A stretch of 32,143 bases of DNA from Embleya sp040605455 (GCF_040605455.1 NZ_JBEXCV010000106.1:1-32143), one strand, 5' to 3'; shown: positions 1 to 7,758, counted from the stretch's first letter. Notes: generated by a model from the letters alone, not told the origin. Translations and numbers: made by a program.

Positions 1-1
1 G

Positions 2-94
2 AACCCACGCCCGTTCGCCTGGACCAGAACCGCAGACGAGATCCTCGAACGCCTCGCTTCCTATCTGAAGCGAATTCCTGGCGCAGGACACTAG
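2..94 (+). CDS. IS630-family transposase, C-terminal end (cut by window edge)
   Basis: The first bases read in frame 2 as the final 30 residues of a protein, beginning NPRPFAWTRTADEILERLA and ending at TAG (92-94). The stretch PFxWTxTADEIL followed by a short helix is characteristic of the C-terminus of actinomycete IS630-type DDE transposases. The rest lies outside the window, so intactness cannot be judged. The stop is only 30 bp before the next gene, so the right end of the element must lie very close to that gene's ribosome binding site. I could not delimit the terminal inverted repeat or the TA target duplication. Confidence 0.7.
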   Translation, partial: NPRPFAWTRTADEILERLASYLKRIPGAGH

Positions 95-124
95 GGGGCC
101 CGACTCCCGAGAGGGCTTTCCGAG

Positions 125-1882
125 ATGCAGTATGGCTCCGCGTTCGCGCTGCTCGCCGCGCTGGACAACGCCGAGGGTGAGGTGTTCGCCCGGGTGCGCG
201 GCTCCTACGCACCACACCTGGGCGAGGCACGCGGTCTCCCGGTCCCGCTGATCACCTCGGCGATCCGATACGGCACCGGCGCCGACCTGATCAAGATCGC
301 GGCACGAACCCGAGACGTCCGGGCGACCACCGAACTCCTGGCCGAGGCCCGACCAGCGGTCGCCGTACTGCGCTTCCTCCGGCATTGCGGCGCGAACGAC
401 GGCCTCTCCTACCTGCGCCCGATCACCGAGGTGAGCGCACTGCTGGACGCGCGGCTCGGCGCCGACCCGCGTGCCTGGTCGCGGCTGCTGACCCAGCTGC
501 CCGACTGCCAGGGCACCGTGGCCGAACTCGTCGAGGCGGCCGCCGCCGGCGAGGGCGGCACCGACGCGATCCCGACGCCACCGCGCACGGTGGCCACGGA
601 ATGGCGGCAACTGCTGTTGCTGGCCCACCCGGATCATCTGACCGCACTCGTCCCGCATCTGCGCGTGCGCACCGTGCTCGACCTGGTGCACTTCGGCGCC
701 CGACTGCCCGCGCCGATCGTCGCCGAGACGGTGCGCGGCGCGACGGCGCGACAACGCCGGGCACTGGCCGCCGCCGAGCACCTGCGCCCCGAGGGATACG
801 ACGCGCTGATCGATCTGGGCGACCCGGAGCTGAACGCGGTCGTCTACGCCAATCCTCGGGCCGGCGACCGGGAGCGGAACCGGATCATGGCCGCCGCGGG
901 CGAGGTCGCGCTCGACCCGGCCACGATCGAGCGGGTGATCCGCTCCGACAACGCCCGCTACCGGCGCCCCGCGGTGTGGTCCGGCGATCCGGCGCTGGTG
1001 CGCGCCGCACTGCTGCGGGTACGCCACATGAGCGTGACCGCCGCCGAGTGCGTCGAGCTGTGGAAGCGCAGCGGGGTCGAGGCGCTGCGCCCGCTGTTCC
1101 ACAACACCTACCAGCGCAAGCAGTACGAGCCCTTTGTGGTGCCGCTGCATCGGGCGGTCCTGCTCGGCGCGTTGCTCGCCCTGTGGGACCGGCACGGCGT
1201 GGCACAGGCGGAGCTCCTGGTCGCCGATCTGCCGCTGCGCGAGGCATCGGCGGCCAAGCTGCGCACGATGTTCGCGGCCGGGGACGCGGGCCGCGCGCGG
1301 CTGCGGGCCGAGTACGAGCGCGAACTCGGCCGGCAGGCGCCGCGGTCCGAGCACTCGCGTGTGCCGCAGGGCTTTCGGATCGCCGCGCCCTGGGATCCGC
1401 CGGCCGGTTGGGCCACGGTCGTGGCCGCACACGCGAAGGTGCCGCTGCCGGGGGCGACCGCGCGCTTTTTGACCGCGTTCCCGGACTGTCCGGCTCCGAT
1501 CGCCGAGGCGGCCGAGGACGGCGAGACGCTGCGTGGGCGGTGGCCTGCGGCCGACGGCTGGTGGCGAACGTTTCCGCACGACCACGTCCACACGAACGAG
1601 GTGCGTCGATTGCGCACCGAACTGGCGAGGATTCCGGGGTTGGCCGAGCGGGTGTTCACCGGCACCACGCCCGCCGAGCGGGCACTGGAGCTCTACGACC
1701 GGATCCAGCGGTACGCGCCCGATCCGGAGTCGGCAGTGGAGCAGCGCGCGCGGATGGCCGAGTACATCCGCGAACACCTGGGCGAAGGCATGGAGGCGCG
1801 GGTGATCGCCGCGCGGATGGCCCCCTCGTTCGCCGGGACGCTGCCCGAGTTGTTCGCCACCGCAGCCGCCGCAGCCGGCTGA
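125..1882 (+). CDS. Large uncharacterised helical protein
   Basis: A 585-residue protein that I do not recognise. The ATG at 125 is preceded by GAGAGGG (109-115) at 9 bp spacing, which supports this start. No signal peptide, membrane segment or nucleotide-binding motif is visible. The composition is rich in Ala, Leu, Arg and Glu, with many short amphipathic helices (for example around residues 60-110, 225-260 and 330-370). This suggests an alpha-solenoid or scaffold-like protein rather than a classic enzyme, but that is inference. Codon use matches the core genes, so it is probably a resident gene. The adjoining IS630 end leaves almost no native upstream DNA, so its original promoter may have been separated or replaced. 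The next gene starts about 90 bp downstream on the same strand. Confidence 0.7.
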   Translation: MQYGSAFALLAALDNAEGEVFARVRGSYAPHLGEARGLPVPLITSAIRYGTGADLIKIAARTRDVRATTELLAEARPAVAVLRFLRHCGANDGLSYLRPITEVSALLDARLGADPRAWSRLLTQLPDCQGTVAELVEAAAAGEGGTDAIPTPPRTVATEWRQLLLLAHPDHLTALVPHLRVRTVLDLVHFGARLPAPIVAETVRGATARQRRALAAAEHLRPEGYDALIDLGDPELNAVVYANPRAGDRERNRIMAAAGEVALDPATIERVIRSDNARYRRPAVWSGDPALVRAALLRVRHMSVTAAECVELWKRSGVEALRPLFHNTYQRKQYEPFVVPLHRAVLLGALLALWDRHGVAQAELLVADLPLREASAAKLRTMFAAGDAGRARLRAEYERELGRQAPRSEHSRVPQGFRIAAPWDPPAGWATVVAAHAKVPLPGATARFLTAFPDCPAPIAEAAEDGETLRGRWPAADGWWRTFPHDHVHTNEVRRLRTELARIPGLAERVFTGTTPAERALELYDRIQRYAPDPESAVEQRARMAEYIREHLGEGMEARVIAARMAPSFAGTLPELFATAAAAAG

Positions 1883-1969
1883 GCAGGGCTTGCCCGGTGC
1901 TCGCGTGGCGGCGTGTGGCGGTCGGAAAAGCGTTGGTGTGGAGGGCTGATTCGGGGTACCGATGCACAC

Positions 1970-2527
1970 GTGACGGATGAGCGCGTACTGACGTGGCAGG
2001 TGACCGAGAGCGGCGGGCAGGAGACCTCGTGGGTCGAGTTGGGGCAGTCGCGGCTGTCCGCGCGCGGCGAGGCCCTGGGCACGACGCCTCGGTCCTATCG
2101 ACTCACCTACGAGCTGGAGACGGCACAGGACTACGTGACCACCCGGTTGCGCGTGGTCGCACAGGGTGCGGGCGAGACCAGGCGACTGGATCTGCGGCGC
2201 ACGGCCGACGGCTGGACCGTGGACGGCGTGCCGCGGCCGGACCTGGCCGAGGCACTCGACTGCGACCTGGGCCTGTGTCCGCTCACCAACACGATGCCGA
2301 TCCTGCGGCACGGGCTGCACGAGGAGGCCGGTCGACACCGCTTCCTGATGGCCTTCGTGGCCGTGCCGGAATTGGTGGTGGAGCCGTCCTGGCAGACGTA
2401 CACGCACCTCGGAGTGGAGCCCGACGGGGCTCGGGTGCGCTACGAATCCGGTGACTTTCGCAGCGATCTGCTCGTGGATCACGAGGGATTGGTGCTGGAC
2501 TATCCGCAATTGGCCACCCGAATCTGA
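1970..2527 (+). CDS. DUF1089 / putative glycolipid-binding domain protein
   Basis: A protein of about 185 residues resembling the PF06475 family (putative glycolipid-binding, formerly DUF1089). It has the opening beta segment VLTWQVTESGGQETSW, the central WTVDGVPRPDLAEALDCDLG followed by CPLTNTMPILRHGL, and the later EPSWQTYTHLG. It is predicted to be cytosolic, since no signal sequence or membrane helix is seen. The biochemical role of the family is unknown; its name rests on structural similarity to lipid-binding barrels. I chose the GTG at 1970 because the domain starts immediately after it. An in-frame ATG at 1913 would add 19 residues (MWRSEKRW...) that look like non-coding extension. 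No strong Shine-Dalgarno precedes either start. Confidence 0.75.
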   Translation: MTDERVLTWQVTESGGQETSWVELGQSRLSARGEALGTTPRSYRLTYELETAQDYVTTRLRVVAQGAGETRRLDLRRTADGWTVDGVPRPDLAEALDCDLGLCPLTNTMPILRHGLHEEAGRHRFLMAFVAVPELVVEPSWQTYTHLGVEPDGARVRYESGDFRSDLLVDHEGLVLDYPQLATRI

Positions 2528-2590
2528 GCCGGCCCGCTGCCGGTACCGGCGATCATGGCCGTAACAGTCCTGTTGCTCTTGGCGTCCGGC

Positions 2591-2620
2591 TGTGAAGGCT
2601 TTGGCCGGATTCCATAAAAT
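2591..2620 (+). promoter_or_regulatory. Candidate promoter for a leaderless chelatase transcript
   Basis: TAAAAT at 2615-2620 is a good sigma-70-type -10 element and one of the few AT-rich hexamers nearby. It lies 8 bp before the ATG at 2629, so transcription would start at or within a base or two of the start codon, and no Shine-Dalgarno is present. The -35 region (TGTGAA, 2591-2596) is weak. Leaderless mRNAs are common in actinobacteria. Medium to low confidence. Confidence 0.4.
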
Positions 2621-2628
2621 TCGGTCCC

Positions 2629-3459
2629 ATGAGCTCCTCCTCGGACGCAGCGTCCCCGCTGCCCGCCCGCACTCCAGGTCTGCCCACCCGGGTGCCGCAA
2701 CCCCGCCAGGGCGGACGGCACCGTCGGCCCGATTCCCACGAACTCCCGGAGGCCGCCAAACCGTTGATTCTTGCCGTGCCCGGTCCCACGAACGCCGACC
2801 TGCTCGCCCTGGTGGGCGAGGTCGCGTTGTTGGCCGGCGCGGATCTGCCCGGCCTCGACATCCGGCCGGTGGTGATAGAGGAGGGCGAGACCGACCTCGC
2901 AGCCGTCCTGCGCGGCGCGCCGTCGGCGGTCGTCGTCCCGCTCCTGCTCGGTCCGAACGCCGAGGCCGCGGCCCGGATCGAGGCGGTGCTCGCCGGCACG
3001 GAGGGCGAGTTCCTGCGCTGCGGCGTGCTCGGCCCGCACCCGCTGCTGGCCGAGGTGCTGCACGAGCGGCTGTCCGAGGCCGGCCTGGCCCGCGCCGACC
3101 GGGCCCGCCTGTTCAGCGTCGCGACCGCCGCAGAGGGGATCGTGCTGGTCACCGACGGCGGCCCGGAGGCCGTTACCGCAGCCGAGGTGACCGGTGTGCT
3201 GCTCGCCGCCCGCCTCGCGCTGCCGGTGATGACCGCCGACCTGGGGGACCCGAAGACGGTGCTCGCCGCGGCCGAGCGGCTGCGCGAGATGGGCGCCGCC
3301 TCGGTAGCGCTCGCGCCGCACGTGCTCGGCCCCGACGTCGAGCCCGGCCGGATCGCGGAGGTCGCGGTGCAGGCCGGTTGCACGGCAGCCGAGCCGATCG
3401 GCGCGCACACCTCGGTGGCGAAGCTGATCCTGCACAAGTATCTGGAGGCGTGCGGCTAG
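2629..3459 (+). CDS. CbiX/SirB-like sirohydrochlorin chelatase family protein
   Basis: A 276-residue protein with a disordered Pro/Arg-rich N-terminus (residues 1-45) and then two repeated chelatase-like halves. The first half begins PLILAVPGPTNADLLALV and includes AVVVPLLLGPNAEA. The second includes GPHPLLAEVLHERLSEAGLA and ends AAEPIGAHTSVAKLIL. This matches the actinomycete CbiX-type family, which inserts metal into sirohydrochlorin for siroheme or cobalamin. The usual metal-ligand histidine near the start of the first half (HGS-type motif) is replaced by PGP, so chelatase activity is not assured. No nitrite or sulfite reductase gene is adjacent, so the context does not confirm the role. 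The start is ATG, probably on a leaderless transcript. Confidence 0.65.
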   Translation: MSSSSDAASPLPARTPGLPTRVPQPRQGGRHRRPDSHELPEAAKPLILAVPGPTNADLLALVGEVALLAGADLPGLDIRPVVIEEGETDLAAVLRGAPSAVVVPLLLGPNAEAAARIEAVLAGTEGEFLRCGVLGPHPLLAEVLHERLSEAGLARADRARLFSVATAAEGIVLVTDGGPEAVTAAEVTGVLLAARLALPVMTADLGDPKTVLAAAERLREMGAASVALAPHVLGPDVEPGRIAEVAVQAGCTAAEPIGAHTSVAKLILHKYLEACG

Positions 3460-3493
3460 CCGCACACCTGGCCAGGGGTGCGGGCGGCCGCAC
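3450..3493 (+). terminator. Overlapping alternative hairpins after the chelatase gene
   Basis: A 16-bp perfect palindrome (GTGCGGCTAGCCGCAC, 3450-3465) spans the TAG stop. GTGCGG recurs at 3478-3483 and CCGCAC at 3488-3493, so four complementary arms can form 3450/3460 plus 3478/3488 hairpins, or a central 3460/3478 hairpin (11 positions, one mismatch). No T-tract follows, which is usual for actinomycete terminators. Confidence 0.5.
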
Positions 3494-3754
3494 ACCTCGC
3501 CCGGCGGCGCATGGCTCCCCCCGTGCCATGCGCTGCCGAATCGTGCCCGGAGTCGCTCGGACGGGTGAGTCGTGGGTGGGCCACGGTCGAGTCGCGGTCC
3601 AGTCGTGGGTGAGCCACCGGATCGGGCGACACTGCCGGGCGGAGGGTGTCGAGCCGGGGCGCGTTCGAGCTTCCGTGATCGCGGGCGCGCTGGGAGAGTT
3701 CCGCCAAACGGCGGCTCTTCGGCTGCGGTGCCGGGGTGGGGGGAACACGGGGCC
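3494..3754. other. Intergenic region with a 33-bp-spaced direct repeat
   Basis: No gene seen. AGTCGTGGGTGGGCCAC at 3568-3584 is repeated with one change at 3601-3617. The 33-bp offset is close to three helical turns, so both copies face the same side of the DNA, as for a cooperatively bound regulator. It lies 140-190 bp upstream of the CapA-like gene. No confident promoter was identified. Confidence 0.35.
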
Positions 3755-4999
3755 ATGGACACGTCACGCAAGAAATACAGTTTTGCGATCGCGCTGGTGG
3801 CGATCGGCCTGCTGGCCGGGCTGATCACCCTGATCTGGGAATCGGACCGGACCCGTGACACCCCGCACAAGGACTCGGCGGCCTCGGCGCCCAGCCCATC
3901 CGCGCCCGCGTCCGCGTCGTCCGGGGGTCGGCCGACCAGCCTCACCCTGACCACCACGGGGGATGTGCTCGCCTATCCGACCATCATCGCCCAGTCCGAG
4001 AGCGACGCGGGCGGGTCCGGCGTATTGGGTGGCTCGGCCGGCTCGGGCGGCTCGGGAAACGACTTCCACAAGATCTTCGCGGACGTGGTGCCGCTGGTGC
4101 AGAAGTCCGATCTGGCGCTGTGCCACATGGAGACGCCGTACGCCCCGCCCGAGGGGCCGTTCACCGGATACCCGATCTTTGCCGCGCCGCCGCAGATCGC
4201 CCGCACGCTCGCGGACACCGGCTACGACGGCTGCTCGACCGCGTCCAATCACACGCTCGACGGCGGCTTCACGGGCCTGCAACGCACGCTGGACACGCTG
4301 GACGCGGCGGGCGTACGCCACGCGGGCAGCGCGCGGACCGAGCAGGAGGCCGCGCCGACGATCCTGGACGTCAAGGGCGTCAAGGTCGCGCACCTGTCCT
4401 GGACATACGACACCAACGGCATCCCGCTGCCGGAAGGCAAGCCGTGGTCGGTCAACGTGATCGACAAGGACCGGATGATCGCCCAGGCCCGGGCAGCGCG
4501 TGCCGCCGGCGCCGAACTGGTCCTGCTCAGCGTGCACTGGGGCACCGAGTGGCAGCGCGAGCCGGACGCCCAACAGCGAGAGCTGGCGAAGGAGTTGACC
4601 GCCTCGACGAACAACGGTGTCAAGGACGTCGACCTGATCATCGGTACGCACAACCACGTGCCGCAGGCATACGAGAAGGTCAACGGCACCTGGGTGATCT
4701 ACGGCATGGGCGACGAGTTGGCCAACTTCCCGGACAAGCCGCGCGGGAACTACAGCTCGGCCGGGCTGTTCACGTTCTCCCGGGACGCCGCGGGCACGTG
4801 GAGCGTGACCAGCGCGCAGTTCCGTCCGCTGTACTCGCACCCGGGCCCGCCGTTTCGGATCCTGGACGTGAACAAGGCGCTGGCCGACCCGGCCACTCCG
4901 GCCGATACCCGGGCGCTGTTGCAGACCGCGCGCTCCACCGTGGCGGACGCGGTGTTCTCCGAGGGCGCGGCCGGTGCGGGGCTCACCGAGTCGCAGTAG
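3755..4999 (+). CDS. CapA family (poly-gamma-glutamate synthesis-like) anchored metallophosphoesterase
   Basis: A 414-residue protein with a short basic N-terminus, one membrane segment (about residues 9-27, FAIALVAIGLLAGLITLIW) and a Ser/Pro/Ala linker (40-60). An extracytoplasmic CapA/PgsA-type domain follows. CapA signatures are visible in order: TTTGDVLA (67-73), CHMETPYAPPEG (123-134), TASNHTLDGGFTGL (162-175), SVHWGTEW (259-266), GTHNHVPQ (297-304) and YGMGDELANF (316-325). The family has a metallophosphoesterase-like fold and is linked to export or attachment of poly-gamma-glutamate and other envelope polymers. No capBC partners are nearby, so the substrate is unknown. The ATG at 3755 follows a G-rich Shine-Dalgarno (GGGGGGAA). 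A Gly/Ser-rich loop (84-101) is inserted early in the domain. Confidence 0.85.
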   Translation: MDTSRKKYSFAIALVAIGLLAGLITLIWESDRTRDTPHKDSAASAPSPSAPASASSGGRPTSLTLTTTGDVLAYPTIIAQSESDAGGSGVLGGSAGSGGSGNDFHKIFADVVPLVQKSDLALCHMETPYAPPEGPFTGYPIFAAPPQIARTLADTGYDGCSTASNHTLDGGFTGLQRTLDTLDAAGVRHAGSARTEQEAAPTILDVKGVKVAHLSWTYDTNGIPLPEGKPWSVNVIDKDRMIAQARAARAAGAELVLLSVHWGTEWQREPDAQQRELAKELTASTNNGVKDVDLIIGTHNHVPQAYEKVNGTWVIYGMGDELANFPDKPRGNYSSAGLFTFSRDAAGTWSVTSAQFRPLYSHPGPPFRILDVNKALADPATPADTRALLQTARSTVADAVFSEGAAGAGLTESQ

Positions 5000-5048
5000 G
5001 GCGAATCGCGGGGGCCGGGGGGTGGGCGGGCTCGTGCGCCGATCGCGG

Positions 5049-5687
5049 TCACGGCGTCGGGAGCGCGTCCCAGAAGGCCAGTTCGTAGCTCTGCATCAGG
5101 CGGGCGGCGGTCTTGGCGCCCTCCTGGTCGTCGCCCGCGTCCAATCCGGTCTGCAACAGGGTCAGCGCCGCGTCCTCGAAGCCCGGCGGCAACGACGCGA
5201 AGTAGGTGAAGAACGCGACCTGGTCCTCGGTCAATTCGTGGTGGGTACGCAGCGCCCGCGCGAACCGCTCGCAATACCCGCCCCAGAAACCGAAGTTGGC
5301 CAACAATGCGAGTGAGACCTCGGCGCGCGAGCCGTACTGGGCCAGCCAGGCCAGGTGATGCGGGTAGCCCTGCGCGGCGGCGTTCGGGGCGTAGCCGAGC
5401 AGATCGGCGGCGCTCATGCCGATCGCCTCCGCGTACGGCATCAGCAACTGCAACGCCTGGCTCTCGCCGCTCGCAAGGGCCAGGAAAAGCGGCGTCGCCT
5501 CCGGGAAGCGGGCCGCGAGCAGGGAGAACGAGCGCCGATCGCTCAGGATGATCCGGTACTCCTCACCGGCGATCCGGCGCAGCGCGTCGACGTCCACCGG
5601 ACCGTGCTCGGCACGGTCCACGAATCGGTTCGTCGATCCTGCGGTCAGGTCCTGTACGACCTGGGTGTAGAGCATCCGTGCGTCCAT
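5049..5687 (-). CDS. TenA/PqqC-like heme-oxygenase-fold protein
   Basis: A 212-residue all-helical protein resembling actinomycete TenA-type proteins often annotated as transcriptional regulators. Typical blocks are RIAGEEYRIILSDRRSFSLLAARFP (about 39-63), YPHHLAWLAQYGSRAEVSLALLANFGFWG (108-136) and QVAFFTYFASLPPGFEDAAL (155-174). True TenA hydrolyses thiamin-degradation products using a Cys/Glu pair. No clear TenA active-site Cys is visible and no thi genes or TPP riboswitch are nearby, so the reaction is unknown. It is convergent with the CapA-like gene, with a 49-bp gap. The start (ATGGACGCACGG on the minus strand) matches the usual family N-terminus. Confidence 0.75.
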   Translation of the reverse strand: MDARMLYTQVVQDLTAGSTNRFVDRAEHGPVDVDALRRIAGEEYRIILSDRRSFSLLAARFPEATPLFLALASGESQALQLLMPYAEAIGMSAADLLGYAPNAAAQGYPHHLAWLAQYGSRAEVSLALLANFGFWGGYCERFARALRTHHELTEDQVAFFTYFASLPPGFEDAALTLLQTGLDAGDDQEGAKTAARLMQSYELAFWDALPTP

Positions 5688-5987
5688 GCTGCTCCGTTCG
5701 TTCGCCGTGTCGATTCCGCCGCCGTGCTCGGCCTTCGCGGGCGAGTCCTATGTCTCCCCGGGAAGGGGGCGATCCACGCCTGCGGGGTGCATAGGAGTGG
5801 GTCCGGTGGCGGGTGGGCGGTGGCGCGTGGCGGGTGGCGGACGGCAGGGCCGGTCGAGCGCTTCGCGCTCGGGGTGCTCGTCCGCCACACGGCCGGGAGC
5901 GGGGTCTGTCGGCGGGATCCGTGAACGCCTGCCCAATCGGAATGTGCGTGGTTAAGCTCGGGCGGCACGGGCGACGGAGGAGCGGGT
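5688..5987. other. Divergent intergenic region between the TenA-like and Crp/Fnr genes
   Basis: About 300 bp that must hold both divergent promoters. It contains a low-complexity GGTGGCGGGTGGGC-type run (about 5804-5848) and a short perfect hairpin, CGAGCGC TTC GCGCTCG, near 5858-5874. TAAGCT at 5953-5958 could be a -10 element for the regulator gene, but no matching -35 is visible. No gene seen. Confidence 0.35.
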
Positions 5988-6632
5988 GTGGCCGAGGACG
6001 ACAGGGCGCTGCCCAGGCAACTCCGGGACGTACTTCGTGAGTCCGGCCGGCGGCTGGGTTACGACCGGGGCGACGCGCTGTTCATGGAGGGCGACCACCC
6101 GCGCCACGTGGTGTTGATCGAGCATGGTCAGGTCAAGATCGAGCGGGCGACCTCGGACGGCTCGGCGGTCACCATCGCGGTGCGCGGACCGGGCGAGTTG
6201 GTCGGCGAACTGGCCTGTATCGACGGGCGCGGCCGGTCCGCGACGGTGGTTGCGCTGGGGCCGGTGGTGGCCGTTCTGGTGCCGCTGTCCCGCTTTCGCG
6301 AGTTGCTCAACACGAATGCTCCGTTGGTGTACGCGGTGCTGATTCGTACCGTGTCGCGAATTCGCGAGTCGGACCGGTGGCGGGTCGAGTACGGCGCGCT
6401 GGCCACCGGGCGTCGGGTGGCCCGGGCGCTGGCCGATCGCACGCTGGGCAGCGCCGAGGGGCCGTGTGTGATCCGGACCACGCAGCAGGAACTCGGCGAC
6501 GCGATCGGCATTTCGCGCGAATCCGTGGTCCGCGCGCTGCGGGTGCTGCACGAGTCGGGACTGGTGGAGACCCGGCGCGGCAGCATCGTCGTGCCCGATC
6601 CGCCGGCTTTGCGGGAATGGGCCGACGGATAA
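5988..6632 (+). CDS. Crp/Fnr family transcriptional regulator with intact cNMP-binding motif
   Basis: A 214-residue protein with an N-terminal cyclic-nucleotide-binding barrel (about 20-105), a dimer helix (about 108-138) and a C-terminal winged helix. The recognition segment is TQQELGDAIGISRESVVRAL (165-184). The phosphate-binding cassette reads GELVGELACIDGRGRSATV (69-87). The Glu (E74) and Arg-Ser pair (R83-S84) correspond to the cAMP-contacting residues of E. coli CRP, so this is likely a real cyclic-nucleotide sensor and not an FNR-type iron-sulfur sensor; no N-terminal Cys cluster is present. The GTG start at 5988 has GGAGG at 5977-5981. About 100 bp downstream, same strand, is a nucleotide-cyclase-like gene, so the pair probably forms one signalling unit. 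Confidence 0.9.
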   Translation: MAEDDRALPRQLRDVLRESGRRLGYDRGDALFMEGDHPRHVVLIEHGQVKIERATSDGSAVTIAVRGPGELVGELACIDGRGRSATVVALGPVVAVLVPLSRFRELLNTNAPLVYAVLIRTVSRIRESDRWRVEYGALATGRRVARALADRTLGSAEGPCVIRTTQQELGDAIGISRESVVRALRVLHESGLVETRRGSIVVPDPPALREWADG

Positions 6633-6660
6633 CGCGTTGTGTGTCATCTGACGCGTACAA
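6632..6660. promoter_or_regulatory. Inverted-repeat candidate operator before the cyclase-like gene
   Basis: Two copies of the palindrome ACGCGT (6632-6637 and 6651-6656) flank GTCATCTGAC, which is itself an inverted repeat (GTCA/TGAC). GTTGT and ACAAC arms lie further out. The site overlaps the TAA stop of the Crp/Fnr gene and ends about 77 bp before the cyclase start. It may be where the upstream regulator binds. It is not a canonical TGTGA-N6-TCACA site. Confidence 0.35.
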
Positions 6661-6736
6661 CCGGCCGCCGCCGGAGTACTCCTTGAGGGGCAGGGAGCCA
6701 GGGGCGCGTGAGCGCACGGTGCGGTAGGGGGAATCC

Positions 6737-7435
6737 GTGGGAGCCAAGTCGCGATACATGTCGATCCTGGTGCTCGACGTCGAGCGATTCGGCCGACGTT
6801 CGGACGTGACACAGGAGTGGGTACGCGGCCGGTTGTACGAGCTGCTGCACTCCGCGCTCGAATCGGCGGGCATCGCCTGGGACGCGTGTGTGGTCGAGGA
6901 CCGCGGCGACGGGGCGATCCTGCTGATCCCGGCGAACGTACCCAAGGAGGACCTGACCGATCTGTTCATCGATCGGCTGCACGCCGGACTGCGCAACCAC
7001 GATCGGCACGCGAGCGACGAGGCACGGATCCGGCTGCGGGTGTCCCTGCACGCGGGCGACGTGGTGCAGGACATCCGGGGCTGGTCGGGCAGCGCGATCA
7101 ACACCGCGTGCCGGCTCGTCAACGCCGACCCGCTGCGCGAGGTGTTGGCCGCGGCCGAGCGCGCGTGCCTGGCGCTGATCGTGTCCCGGTCCTGGCACGA
7201 GGCGGTCGTCGTCCCGGAGCGCGGCGGCCTGGAGAGCTCGGCGTACGGGGAGGTGCACGTGTCGGCCAAGGAAGTCGACGAGACCGCGTGGGTGTACGTG
7301 CCCGGATATCAACGTCCACCCGCCACGGACACCGATCATGTGGCGACTCCGCCTCGGGTGCGGAAGACGACTGTCCGGCGCGGGGGGCTGGACAGGGGCT
7401 TCAGTTTCGACGGTGAGGTTCGCCAACCTCGGTGA
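6737..7435 (+). CDS. Class III nucleotide-cyclase-like protein
   Basis: A 232-residue soluble protein with the class III cyclase homology fold at about residues 6-190. Visible landmarks are the first metal Asp in SILVLDVERFG (D14), the second in VVEDRGDGAILLIP (D58), the RVSLHAGDV strand (101-109), and the transition-state Asn/Arg pair in GSAINTACRLVNA (N122, R126). This set suggests a catalytically competent enzyme. The residues that select purine base are not the usual Lys/Asp in obvious positions, so the nucleotide made is uncertain. The last 40 residues are basic and probably disordered. The start is GTG with TAGGGGGAA upstream. The gene directly follows a cNMP-binding Crp/Fnr regulator, implying synthesis of that regulator's ligand. 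It could also be a non-catalytic relative. Confidence 0.75.
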   Translation: MGAKSRYMSILVLDVERFGRRSDVTQEWVRGRLYELLHSALESAGIAWDACVVEDRGDGAILLIPANVPKEDLTDLFIDRLHAGLRNHDRHASDEARIRLRVSLHAGDVVQDIRGWSGSAINTACRLVNADPLREVLAAAERACLALIVSRSWHEAVVVPERGGLESSAYGEVHVSAKEVDETAWVYVPGYQRPPATDTDHVATPPRVRKTTVRRGGLDRGFSFDGEVRQPR

Positions 7436-7565
7436 CGTGGTGGGTGGGGACGTACTCGGTGCGCCGGGTCGAGCAGACCGACCGATGGGGGCGGTCTCGA
7501 CCGGCGCACGGCGGCCGGCACCGGCGGGCCTGGGAGGGAGAGGCCCGGCGGCGCTCGGCACATGG

Positions 7566-7607
7566 ACGGACGGTCGTGTTCCCACGCGCGGGGACACGGC
7601 CGTCCGT
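7566..7607 (+). terminator. Long perfect-pairing hairpin after the cyclase-like gene
   Basis: An 18-bp stem (7566-7583 with 7590-7607) with a 6-nt loop ACGCGC. Two pairs are G-U when read on the plus-strand RNA and would be A-C mismatches on the other strand, so the structure is selected for plus-strand transcripts. It lies 130 bp after the cyclase stop, has no T-tract, and could end or stabilise that transcript. Confidence 0.55.
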
Positions 7608-7674
7608 AGGCACAGGGTTCGGGCACACCGTGGCGGCGCGTGAAGTCGGCACCTTGCTTCGCGGCGAGGTCCCG

Positions 7675-7758
7675 GCTTCGGACCGGGGCCTTGACTTCGG
7701 TGGCCGCGGCTTCGGTGGCCGCAGCTTCGGACCGGGGATTTGACTTCGGTGGCCGCGG
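7675..7758. repeat. Imperfect tandem repeat, two 35-bp units plus a partial unit
   Basis: Copies at 7675-7709 and 7724-7758 both begin GCTTCGGACCGGGG and end TTGACTTCGGTGGCCGCGG. They differ at only two central positions (CC versus AT). A truncated CTTCGGTGGCCGC unit sits between them. The spacing is 49 bp. Confidence 0.75.

Noticed and set aside
5688..5987. Thiamin riboswitch upstream of the TenA-like gene
   Set aside because: No TPP-box sequence such as CUGAGA is present and no thi genes are nearby.
5988..7435. A cyclic-nucleotide anti-phage (Pycsar-type) defence pair
   Set aside because: The partner is a Crp-type DNA-binding regulator, not a toxic membrane or NADase effector, and no other defence genes are adjacent, so transcriptional signalling is the simpler reading.
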